Shown here piece after piece: positions 5,408 to 11,810 of a DNA stretch of 11,810 bases (the stretch's first letter is position 1; each line of letters begins with the position of its first letter). Both the position numbers and the translations under genes were made by a program. This DNA comes from Chloroflexota bacterium (GTDB lineage Bacteria > Chloroflexota > Dormibacteria > Dormibacterales > Dormibacteraceae): NCBI GenBank assembly GCA_005880175.1, contig VBJR01000308.1:1-11810 (forward strand). Reading direction: 5' to 3'. The notes beneath the pieces are model-generated. The model saw nothing but the letters and a program-made list of their open reading frames with translations, was not told where the DNA came from and searched no databases.

Positions 5408-5451
5408 GAGTCCCCCCACCGGACTCGGGTGTGGGCGGGGCGTTGGGGGAC
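5408..5451 (+). promoter_or_regulatory. Alternative hairpins before the kinase start
   Basis: GAGTCC (5408-5413) pairs with GGACTC (5421-5426). Alternatively GTCCCCC (5410-5416) pairs with GGGGGAC (5445-5451). The two cannot form together. The second would cover GGGGGA, the likely ribosome site 9 bases before ATG 5460. A translation switch is conceivable if the transcript begins upstream; no ligand-binding core is recognised. Confidence 0.22.
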
Positions 5452-5459
5452 GTGGCAGA

Positions 5460-6815
5460 ATGCTCCCGGCCATGTGGCTGCTCAATGGGCACCGGCGTAC
5501 CGGATGGGGCATTGTCTCGGCAACCGCCACCAAGCCCCTGACCCAGTTCGCGCTGGCGGGCGTCCTGGCCCTCGTGGTGCTCTCGACGATCCTGATCCTG
5601 GTCCTCAACCAGACGGGTCTCTCAGAGGCGATAAGCAATGCCCGGCAGTTCACCAGCCTCATGGGCCAGGACGTCATCCAGCCCAGCCTGACGGACGAGC
5701 TCCTGGAGGGCGGCGGATCCGCGCGATCGGAGTTCGACCGGACCATCAGGCAGCGCGTGATCCAGGGCCCGGTCGTCCGCGTCAAGCTCTGGTCCACCAC
5801 CGGGAAGGTCGTGTACTCAGATGAGCCTCGCCTGATCGGCCACTCGTTCGCCCTCGAGCAGGACCAGATCACGGCGCTGGACACGGGACAGGTGGTGGCG
5901 AACCCGACAGATCTGAGCCGGCCCGAGAACGTGTACGAGGCGAACCAGCGCGACCGTCAGCTGCTCGAGGTGTACATGCGGCTCCACACCCCGGACGGCA
6001 CCACCGTGCTGTACGAGAACTACCTGCGGTTCGACGTGGTCCAGGCGACCGGCCGGCAGATAATGCTCAACTTCGTTCCGGCCGTTGTCGGCACGCTCGT
6101 CCTGATGCAACTGGTCCAGCTCAGCCTGGCCTGGTCCCTCGCCAACAAGGTTCGCGAGGGACAGCGCGAACGCGAGGGGCTGCTCATGAGAGCGGTGGAC
6201 GCGGCGGAGATGGAGCGGCGGCGGATCGCCAGGGACCTCCACGACGGCACCGTGCAGGACTTGACCGCGGTGTCTCTGGCGCTCGAGGTGGCGTCGAGGC
6301 AGCTGCGGCGCGAGGGGCAGCTCGCCGCCGCCGAGACGCTCGACTACGCCGCCGGCGAGACGCGAACGAGCGTGCGTCAACTGCGCACGCTCTTCGTGGA
6401 CATCTATCCCAACAGCCTGCGCGACCAGGGCCTCGAGGTGGCGCTGCGGGATCTGCTCGGCCCCTTCGGGGCCCGGGGAATCGCCACCACGCTGACCGTG
6501 GAGCCGGACCTGCGACTGCGGGCGGAGGCCGAGCGGCTGCTCTACCGGGTGGCCAGGGAGGCGTTGCGCAACGTCGCGGCGCATGCGCGTGCCCGCACGG
6601 TCGACGTTCGTGTGGCGGCCGACAACGGCACGGTATCGCTCAGAGTTCGAGACGACGGTTCCGGCTTCGATACGGCGGCGTTCACCTCGCAGACAACGGG
6701 TCATCTCGGTCTGCGGCTCCTGAACGACCTGACGCGGGACGCGGGCGGGACGTTCGAGGTCTCCTCTCGTCCTCGAGCCGGCACGGAGGTTCGAGTGGAG
6801 CTGCCACGCCAGTGA
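5460..6815 (+). CDS. Membrane sensor histidine kinase, NarL/DesK type (HisKA_3)
   Basis: The product is 451 residues. TM1 is at about 27-49, an extracytoplasmic sensor domain at 50-199 (VVRVKLWSTTGKVVYSDEPR, as in single-Cache-type sensors), TM2 at about 200-228, a short linker, then HisKA_3 with ERRRIARDLHDGTVQDL (phospho-His261). The ATPase domain has the N box REALRNVAAHA, G1 DDGSGFD and G2 GHLGLRLLND, and closes with AGTEVRVELP. The family autophosphorylates on His and passes phosphate to a NarL-type regulator. Here the partner starts inside its stop codon (GTGA overlap). The start could also be ATG 5472 (4 residues shorter); ATG 5460 has GGGGGA 9 bases upstream. The signal sensed cannot be read. 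Confidence 0.92.
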   Translation: MLPAMWLLNGHRRTGWGIVSATATKPLTQFALAGVLALVVLSTILILVLNQTGLSEAISNARQFTSLMGQDVIQPSLTDELLEGGGSARSEFDRTIRQRVIQGPVVRVKLWSTTGKVVYSDEPRLIGHSFALEQDQITALDTGQVVANPTDLSRPENVYEANQRDRQLLEVYMRLHTPDGTTVLYENYLRFDVVQATGRQIMLNFVPAVVGTLVLMQLVQLSLAWSLANKVREGQREREGLLMRAVDAAEMERRRIARDLHDGTVQDLTAVSLALEVASRQLRREGQLAAAETLDYAAGETRTSVRQLRTLFVDIYPNSLRDQGLEVALRDLLGPFGARGIATTLTVEPDLRLRAEAERLLYRVAREALRNVAAHARARTVDVRVAADNGTVSLRVRDDGSGFDTAAFTSQTTGHLGLRLLNDLTRDAGGTFEVSSRPRAGTEVRVELPRQ

Positions 6816-7198
6816 TCACGGTGGTCCTGGTGGATGATCACCGGCTCGTGAGAGCCGGGTTGGAGCAGCTCCTGGGGCTGACGGACGATATCAGGGTCGT
6901 GGGCAGCGCCGAGGACGGCTCCACCGCGATTCCGCTGGTCGCGGAGCGACGCCCCGACCTCGTCCTGATGGACATCTCGATGCCAGGAGTGGACGGCATC
7001 GAGGCCACGAGAGCGCTCATGGCCCAGGACCCGTCCACGCGAGTGCTCGTTCTCACCTCGGTCTCCGACCAGGAGCGGATCCTGGAGTCGATCCAGGCCG
7101 GTGCGCTGGGCTACGTGATGAAGGACGCCGAGCCCGACGAGCTGTTCGACCGCATCCGGTCGGCGGTCGACGGCTGCGAGTCCTCCGGCCCGGCCTGA
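6812..7198 (+). CDS. Receiver-only response regulator (NarL-type receiver without HTH)
   Basis: The product is 128 residues and begins at GTG 6812, overlapping the kinase stop by 4 bases (GTGA), a sign of translational coupling. The receiver is complete: D8 and D9, phospho-acceptor D54 in VLMDISMPGVDG, T82 in VLVLTS, K104 in GYVMKDAEPDEL. These loops are typical of NarL/FixJ receivers, which normally continue into a LuxR-type HTH to about 210 residues. Here the frame stops 12 residues after the last helix (RIRSAVDGCESSGPA). The 96 bases to the next gene encode nothing resembling an HTH in any plus frame, so a simple frameshift does not explain the loss. Output would have to run through protein-protein contact, competition for kinase, or not at all if the gene is a truncated relic. 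Confidence 0.88.
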   Translation: MITVVLVDDHRLVRAGLEQLLGLTDDIRVVGSAEDGSTAIPLVAERRPDLVLMDISMPGVDGIEATRALMAQDPSTRVLVLTSVSDQERILESIQAGALGYVMKDAEPDELFDRIRSAVDGCESSGPA

Positions 7199-7248
7199 GC
7201 CTCGACGTCGACCCGAGCTTCGACAGTGCTCCCCCCGGACGCGGCCGG

Positions 7249-7278
7249 GGCGGAGAGGCCCTCGCGAGCCCCTCCGCC
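7249..7278. terminator. Hairpin between convergent response regulator and sugar dehydrogenase
   Basis: GGCGGAG (7249-7255) pairs with CTCCGCC (7272-7278). The 16-base loop contains the palindrome CTCGCGAG. It lies in the 96-base gap between two convergent genes and could serve both as a bidirectional terminator. No T-tract is present on either side. Confidence 0.4.
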
Positions 7279-7294
7279 GAGTTCAGATCGCGGT

Positions 7295-9211
7295 CTACGA
7301 ATCCGAAGTCCGGCTGATCCGCCAGATCACGCCCGTGTGCGGGATCTGCACCAGGGGCGCGTCCGCCGGGTTCGTGAACCTGGTGGCCGGGTCGCTCTGG
7401 CCGAAGTCCCGGACCGCGCCGAAGTCCACGAGGTACAGCGCACCGTCCGGGCCGAACCAGACGCCGATCGGCCGGTTGATGCCGCGGAGCCCGTCGGGGA
7501 ACGCCTCCTCGCCGCCGACGTCCCTGCTGCCCAGGTCGGCGGGGTTCGCCTTGCAGGCGGGAGACCCGTCGGGATAGTGCGCCTGGTTCGCCTTCGGGCA
7601 GTTGAAGGCGAACTTCTGCAGCTGCGTCCGGAGCGGCTGCCCGGGACGGCTGAAGTTGACGAGCTGGATGTCGTGGCCCTCCCCGGGCTGGCCGTTCTCG
7701 GCCGAGAAGCCGAAGTCTCCTTCACGTGCCACCAGGGCCGCCCCCCGGTGCACCACGCCGTGCGTGAACGAATCCGGCGCGAAGTCCGGCTGCACGACCG
7801 CGACGTCGGCCGGCTCGAGGGCCAGCGGCGCCACCGGCTGTTGGGGCGGGAACGCCAGCACGTGCTGCACCGGCGTGTGGTTCGCCTTCACGACCGGCAC
7901 GCAGGCCGGGAAGCTGCCCGGCACGGATGGCGCCCCGCACTCGTCGTCGCCGGGGCCGCCCTGGGGGTTGAACACCGCCTGGGTGGAATCGAGGTCGCCG
8001 AAGCGGTCGGGCCAGCCGTGATAGTCGGGCGTCCCGTCGGCGTTCATCTGCGCGACCTGCAGGCGGTCGGGCGAGTTGTTCGTCGGCCGGGCGCCGCGTT
8101 CGTCCTCGCCGTTCTCGGTCACGAACAGGTTGCCCTGCAGCGCGTGGTCCGCGGGCGGGAAGGCGATCCCGAACGGGTTGCGATAACCCCACGAGAACGG
8201 CTGGATCGTCTTCTCCGGGTGCGCGGCGTCGATCCTGGCCCGGAGAACGGCGCCGGTGCACATGCCGGGCTGGGTCGCGTTCTCGAAGGCCGGCACGGTC
8301 GCCCCGGGGCGCGCGACGCCGTGGTTGGAGTAGCCGCTGGTCAGGTGTCCGTCGCCCGAGGCGAAGAGGTTGCCACTGAGGGTGACCGGCTGGCACGCGA
8401 TGTCGTGCTGGTTCCCGCCGGCGCCATTGTCGTGGCCCGTGACGCCGGCGTTCGTGGCCGACCCCTGCGACCAGTAGAGGAAGCCGTTGTGGGCCTGCAG
8501 CATCTCCGTCGGGTGGTCGCCCGTCGGCAGGCCGGTGATGAACGGCGACAGCTTGCCGGTCGCCAGATCGACGCTCATGATCCGCGAGGTGTTGTTCCCG
8601 CTGCCGGGCGCCCCCCGGGCGCCCTGGTTCGAGTCGCTGGCGAAGAGCCTGCCGCCGGTGCCGTTCGCGAACGCCAGGCCGATGGCCGGACCGTCGGGCT
8701 GGTAGCCGGTGTTGGTTGCCGGGTCGGTGGACGTCGGCTTGAACAGCGGCCCGCGGACGGCGTGCCCATTCCGATCGAGGACCAGGAGGTCGGGGGTCAG
8801 CGGATTGGTCGCGGAGAGCTTGCCGCCCCAGACCGGCGCCTCGTTGCTGTTGCAGCGGCCCGGCAGCCCGGTGCCGGACTCCACCACCAGGACCCGGAAG
8901 TCGTTGCGGCCGGCACCGGTGCGCATGAACGCGAGGCCGGTCGGAAAGTCGAGGTTCGTCGCGAACGCCTCGATCTTGTAGCCGCGCGGCAGGACCACGT
9001 CCTGGCCGGCGGCCGGGTTGTACGCGACGTCCTCGCCGGGACAGGCCGCGTTGCCGCGGGTCGTGCCGCCCATGGCGAGGGCGGCGCTGAGCTGGTCCGA
9101 GACGGCCGGACCGCTGGACTCCAGCGCCGCCGGCGTGCCGCTCGGCAGCAGGGCGAACACGACCGCCAGGGCGCCGACGGACGCGATGGCGCGGTACCTC
9201 GTGAGCTCCAT
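7295..9211 (-). CDS. Secreted GSDH-type (PQQ-dependent sugar dehydrogenase-like) beta-propeller protein
   Basis: The product is 638 residues. The signal peptide is at 1-30 (basic start MELTRYR, hydrophobic core, cleavage probable after SGTPA). The mature part is a six-bladed-propeller-like protein of the glucose/sorbosone dehydrogenase (GSDH) family: LPRGYKIEAFATNLDFPTGL, DGPAIGLAFANGTGG, GYRNPFG (342-348; the GxRN element associated with cofactor binding in soluble glucose dehydrogenases), GNLFVTENGEDERG, YHGWPDRFG, RPIGVWFGPDGALYLVDFG. Family members oxidise sugars or related alcohols with PQQ, but many actinobacterial-type homologues are uncharacterised and substrate is unknown. No CxxCH haem motif was seen. 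There are eight or more Cys, suiting an extracytoplasmic protein with disulfides. ATG 9211 is preceded by GGGGGGAG and is chosen over an in-frame start at 9241. It lies 71 bases after the protease gene, same strand. Confidence 0.88.
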   Translation of the reverse strand: MELTRYRAIASVGALAVVFALLPSGTPAALESSGPAVSDQLSAALAMGGTTRGNAACPGEDVAYNPAAGQDVVLPRGYKIEAFATNLDFPTGLAFMRTGAGRNDFRVLVVESGTGLPGRCNSNEAPVWGGKLSATNPLTPDLLVLDRNGHAVRGPLFKPTSTDPATNTGYQPDGPAIGLAFANGTGGRLFASDSNQGARGAPGSGNNTSRIMSVDLATGKLSPFITGLPTGDHPTEMLQAHNGFLYWSQGSATNAGVTGHDNGAGGNQHDIACQPVTLSGNLFASGDGHLTSGYSNHGVARPGATVPAFENATQPGMCTGAVLRARIDAAHPEKTIQPFSWGYRNPFGIAFPPADHALQGNLFVTENGEDERGARPTNNSPDRLQVAQMNADGTPDYHGWPDRFGDLDSTQAVFNPQGGPGDDECGAPSVPGSFPACVPVVKANHTPVQHVLAFPPQQPVAPLALEPADVAVVQPDFAPDSFTHGVVHRGAALVAREGDFGFSAENGQPGEGHDIQLVNFSRPGQPLRTQLQKFAFNCPKANQAHYPDGSPACKANPADLGSRDVGGEEAFPDGLRGINRPIGVWFGPDGALYLVDFGAVRDFGQSDPATRFTNPADAPLVQIPHTGVIWRISRTSDS

Positions 9212-9226
9212 AGAACTCCCCCCTTC

Positions 9227-9254
9227 GTGAGGCTCGCCCACCGGCGCGCCTCAC
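9227..9254 (-). promoter_or_regulatory. Hairpin just before the sugar dehydrogenase ribosome site
   Basis: GTGAGGC (9227-9233) and GCCTCAC (9248-9254) form 7-bp arms around a 14-base loop, in the 71-base gap between the protease and the dehydrogenase. On the minus strand the stem ends a few bases before GGGGGGAG. It may terminate or attenuate read-through, or stabilise the dehydrogenase mRNA. There is no T-tract. Confidence 0.3.
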
Positions 9255-9282
9255 CCAACGCGTGTGCGGTCTCCTCCCCCTT

Positions 9283-10167
9283 CTACCCTGGCGCCGGACG
9301 GCTGTCAACAGGCGCTGATCCTCCGGGTCCCGCCCGGACCTCCACCTCCACCGGGAGGTCCGTGGCCGCGAACACGAGGACGCGGTGCCGGCCCGTGGGG
9401 GAGCGCTCCAGCCGGACGCTCGGTGTCCTGCCATGGCCGCGGCCGACCGGCGTCGCTCCCTCGCCGTCCCACCGGTAGACGAACAGCGCCAGCTCGACGC
9501 CGTCCGGTGCGTGGAGGGCCAGCGTGGTCGCTTCAGCGTCCGCCGGCAGGTCGAGTTCGATGACGGCGGGACGGGAGCGGGTGGCCAGCGCCTGCCAGCG
9601 TCCAATCGGCTCGATCGCGGGCTGCGACGGCGCCCTGGACACCGACACCTGAAGCTCGACCTCCGAGACCGAGGTCCCATCCCTCCAGACACGAACCTCC
9701 CAGACGCCCGGTGCCGGCCTGTCGATCGTGGTCGCCAGCGGGCCGTCCGCGCCCGCACGGCCGAGCCGCCGCTGCCCGTGCATCGAAGGATCGACCAGCC
9801 GCACATGCACCTGCTCGCCAGCCACCGGGTGCACGGCGCAGCGCAGCGACCGGGCATCCGCGGGGACGCGGACGAACCACGCGGCGCCCCTGGAGCCGAT
9901 CGCGCGCCGCTCGGTCAGCGTCCCGCCGCCGAGGTCGAGGGCGGCGACCAGCGTCAGCAGCGTCTGGTGGACGGGCAGCCCGCTCGCCATGTCGACCAGG
10001 CGCAGCTCGGCGGAGTGGATGCCGTGGGCTGGCGGGTGCACGTCCACCGCGAGCTCGGCCGGCTCGCCGCCGGGCGGAACCGTGACGTCCGCGGGGACCG
10101 AGAACGCGTCCGCCGCCCCCCGCAGCTCCACGCGCAGCGTGAGGGACTCCGCGCCGCCAAGAGACTG
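9283..10167 (-). CDS. Subtilisin-like protease, C-terminal beta-sandwich portion (after frameshift)
   Basis: This is the continuation of the protease below in a different frame, from about 10167 (SLGGAESLTLRVELRG) to TAG at 9285-9283. The left boundary of similarity is inferred, because the frame is open further upstream as a shadow of the protease frame. The roughly 295 residues look like two or three beta-sandwich domains: VTVPPGGEPAELAVDVHP, AELRLVDMASGLPVHQTLLTL (Fn3-like), then APGVWEVRVWRD (the PGxW signature common in C-terminal domains of large subtilases), and a final RLERSPTGRHRVLVFAATDLP domain. These domains usually support folding or substrate docking outside the cell. No separate ribosome site was found, so it is unlikely to be an independent gene. 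Confidence 0.7.
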   Translation of the reverse strand, partial: QSLGGAESLTLRVELRGAADAFSVPADVTVPPGGEPAELAVDVHPPAHGIHSAELRLVDMASGLPVHQTLLTLVAALDLGGGTLTERRAIGSRGAAWFVRVPADARSLRCAVHPVAGEQVHVRLVDPSMHGQRRLGRAGADGPLATTIDRPAPGVWEVRVWRDGTSVSEVELQVSVSRAPSQPAIEPIGRWQALATRSRPAVIELDLPADAEATTLALHAPDGVELALFVYRWDGEGATPVGRGHGRTPSVRLERSPTGRHRVLVFAATDLPVEVEVRAGPGGSAPVDSRPAPG

Positions 10168-11810
10168 CGGCCGCGCCCCGGCTCCCGGAGCTGGTCCGCG
10201 ACCGCGTGCGCCAAGGGCGCGCGCACCTCCAGCTCGGGGAGCGTCCCGGGCAGCCTGCGGTACGCGTCCCAGGTCGCCGCCACGTCGGCCACGCCGGCTC
10301 CCTGCTCGTGCGCCGCGAAGCCCTCGATGTGGCGAGCACCGGCCAGGAGCGCGCGGCGCAGGCGGGCGCCGTCCACGGCCAGTCCCGACTGACGGGCCGC
10401 GCTGGCCACGAGGGCGGCCACCCCGGCCAGCGCGGGCGCGGCGAACGAGGTGCCCCGGACCATCCGGTAACCGGCCGGGGTCGAGTAGCTCCTCAGTCCC
10501 CTGGCCCCTGGTGGCGCCTCCTCCTCCGGGGCCAACCACAGGCCAGGGGCGAGCAGGTCGGGCTTCATCGCGCCGTCCGCGGCCGGCCCCCGGCTGGAGA
10601 AGTCGAGCACCCCCTCGGGATCGGCCAACCGGGCCGGTCGATCCCGCTGGTCGAGGGTGTCCCGATGGACAGAGGCCCCGGCCGCGAGCGTCGCTCGACC
10701 ATCGCCCAGGTCCGCGCCCAGCGTGGACGACGCCGGGCCCCGTGCCACGAGGGAGCCCCCGTCCTGGGGATAGCCGATGTGGGGCGACTGCTGGGTGCAG
10801 ATCACGCTGACGTCGGGCTGGGAGGCGGCCACGCAGAACGCCTCGATCTCGTGATGGTCGCGCCGGTCGAGGATCCAGCCCGCTCGCTGCACGATCACGA
10901 GCTGCGCGCCGGGCGCCACGCCGTGCGCATCGCCGCCCAGGAGGTGGCTGCCCGCGGCGACGGCGGCGACCGCCGCGGTGTGTGCCAGCAGCGCCGTGTG
11001 GAACGTGATCACCCGCTGCGAGGCGTGCACGCGGACCGCCTGCGTCGGCCCCAGCTGGGTGGCGCCGACCTGGGGCGGGAACTCGAAGACGTCCCAGGCG
11101 GCGTTCACGTCTCGCACCGGGCGGTGGGCGGCGAAGTCGCCGTCGCCATCGACGTCCACCCAGACCTGGCCGCTCCGCTCTTCCCAGAGCACCGGGACCT
11201 CGACCGTGGTCTCGGCGAACCGCGGGCCGGGGCCGATGGAGTCGACCAGGTGGTACGTCCCGAACCGGTACCGGCCACTGCCCGGGACCCGGTAGCGACG
11301 CCCCTCGTGCGCGAACTCGCCGCCCCTGACCTCCACCGCCACGTCCATGCGCGCGCAGCACCGCGGGTCGAAGTCCCCGGCGCCGGGCTCGCAGGCGCTC
11401 ACGAAGCGCCGCAGCTTGGGGCACGGAGAGCCATCCAGGTCGCGCGCCGGGCCCCGGAACAGCTCGTGCCGCGGGTCGGGCAGGAACTCGATGATGGCGA
11501 TCGCCGAGCCCCGGCCGTCCCACGCGGGGTGGGCCGCGATGAACTGCGGCGAGCCCACGTCGCGGGACGGCGTGAACGGGTTGTCGGCCGTCAGCCGGTC
11601 CGGCGTGAGCGGGGCCCCGGGCGGGGCCGGAGGCGAGGCCGGCGCCGGCACCGGCGGCGCGCCCTGGATCGGCGGCCAGACGGGCAGCGGCCAGCCCAGG
11701 TCCTCCTCGAAGCCCATCCGGCCGTCGATCGCGACCTCCTCGACGCTGCCGGCCGCGCGCAGGTGGTCGAGCGCGTCGAGCGGCAGCCGGGCTCGCAGGT
11801 AGTCGAACCG
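9954..11810 (-). CDS. Divergent subtilisin-like (S8) serine protease, N-terminus off window, frameshifted near 10170
   Basis: The frame is open from the right edge (starting RFDYLRARLPLDALDHLRAAG, a probable inhibitor-like prodomain) through at least 31 codons before Met 11717, so the start lies outside. A Pro/Ala-rich linker precedes the catalytic domain. Counting from Met 11717: IAIIEFLPD (74-81) sits where S8 proteases have IDTG with the catalytic Asp; AHTAAVAAVAAG (H246) corresponds to HGTHVAG; GVAPGAQLVIVQ follows; SSRGP...KPDLLAPG at 374-391; nucleophile S424 in GTSFAAPALAG. About 170 residues, including VDVDGDGDFAAHRPVRDVN, are inserted between the first and second sites, as in tripeptidyl-peptidase-II-like subtilases. 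Protease similarity ends near residue 515 (about 10170). The remaining codons to 9954 (Ser/Arg-rich) are an out-of-frame read of the true C-terminus. Confidence 0.8.
   Translation of the reverse strand, partial: RFDYLRARLPLDALDHLRAAGSVEEVAIDGRMGFEEDLGWPLPVWPPIQGAPPVPAPASPPAPPGAPLTPDRLTADNPFTPSRDVGSPQFIAAHPAWDGRGSAIAIIEFLPDPRHELFRGPARDLDGSPCPKLRRFVSACEPGAGDFDPRCCARMDVAVEVRGGEFAHEGRRYRVPGSGRYRFGTYHLVDSIGPGPRFAETTVEVPVLWEERSGQVWVDVDGDGDFAAHRPVRDVNAAWDVFEFPPQVGATQLGPTQAVRVHASQRVITFHTALLAHTAAVAAVAAGSHLLGGDAHGVAPGAQLVIVQRAGWILDRRDHHEIEAFCVAASQPDVSVICTQQSPHIGYPQDGGSLVARGPASSTLGADLGDGRATLAAGASVHRDTLDQRDRPARLADPEGVLDFSSRGPAADGAMKPDLLAPGLWLAPEEEAPPGARGLRSYSTPAGYRMVRGTSFAAPALAGVAALVASAARQSGLAVDGARLRRALLAGARHIEGFAAHEQGAGVADVAATWDAYRRLPGTLPELEVRAPLAHAVADQLREPGRGRSLLAARSPSRCAWSCGGRRTRSRSPRTSRFRPAASRPSSRWTCTRQPTASTPPSCAWSTWRAGCPSTRRC

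Noticed and set aside
7226..9478. Long plus-strand frame (750 codons) over the sugar dehydrogenase
   Set aside because: Antisense to a complete secreted propeller protein; no motifs and Val/Arg/Gly/Asp-biased composition.
7722..9857. Minus-strand frame (711 codons) spanning dehydrogenase and protease C-terminus
   Set aside because: Out of frame with both genes; Arg/Gly/Pro repeats only.

Overview
The window is GC-rich throughout (roughly 70% by eye), with strong G/C bias at third codon positions, several -10-like TANNNT hexamers 7-10 bases before start codons (a leaderless pattern), and many regulatory proteins. This suggests a soil or sediment actinobacterium, or a Chloroflexota lineage of similar habit. 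The sequence alone does not settle the phylum. No tRNA, rRNA, CRISPR array or insertion sequence was seen. Layout, left to right: (1) 1-1288, minus: start of a GAF-domain CdaR/PucR-type regulator whose HTH end lies off the window. (2) 1289-1619: two candidate one-helix membrane proteins facing each other, with overlapping tails. (3) 1620-2174, minus: a DUF1905/YdeI (OmdA-like) protein. (4) 2210-2245: a perfect 16-bp-stem hairpin. (5) 2262-3011, minus, and 3052-3744, plus: a divergent pair, a DUF899 thioredoxin-like protein and a TetR repressor, with two matching 15-bp inverted repeats between them. (6) 3819-5289, minus: a myo-inositol-1-phosphate synthase carrying an unusual N-terminal DNA-binding (HTH) domain, broken near 4485 by a deletion plus frameshift. 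(7) 5460-7198, plus: a NarL-type sensor kinase overlapping by 4 bases a response regulator that has a receiver domain only. (8) 7295-9211, minus: a secreted GSDH-type (PQQ sugar dehydrogenase-like) beta-propeller. (9) 9283 to the right edge, minus: a large divergent subtilisin-like protease with a frameshift near 10170 and its N-terminus off the window. How the parts may work together: the TetR/DUF899 pair looks like a self-contained repressor/target unit. The kinase and receiver form a translationally coupled signalling pair whose output must act through another protein, because the receiver has no DNA-binding domain. The protease and sugar dehydrogenase lie in the same direction, 71 bases apart, and may be co-transcribed. 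The most unusual item is the HTH-synthase fusion. Its promoter has an AT-rich inverted repeat just upstream of the -10, which would suit autoregulation of inositol synthesis by the enzyme itself, but this copy is interrupted. Two genes carry frame breaks (synthase, protease) and a third is shortened (receiver). Either this stretch is decaying or the assembly contains consensus errors, and raw reads would separate the two.
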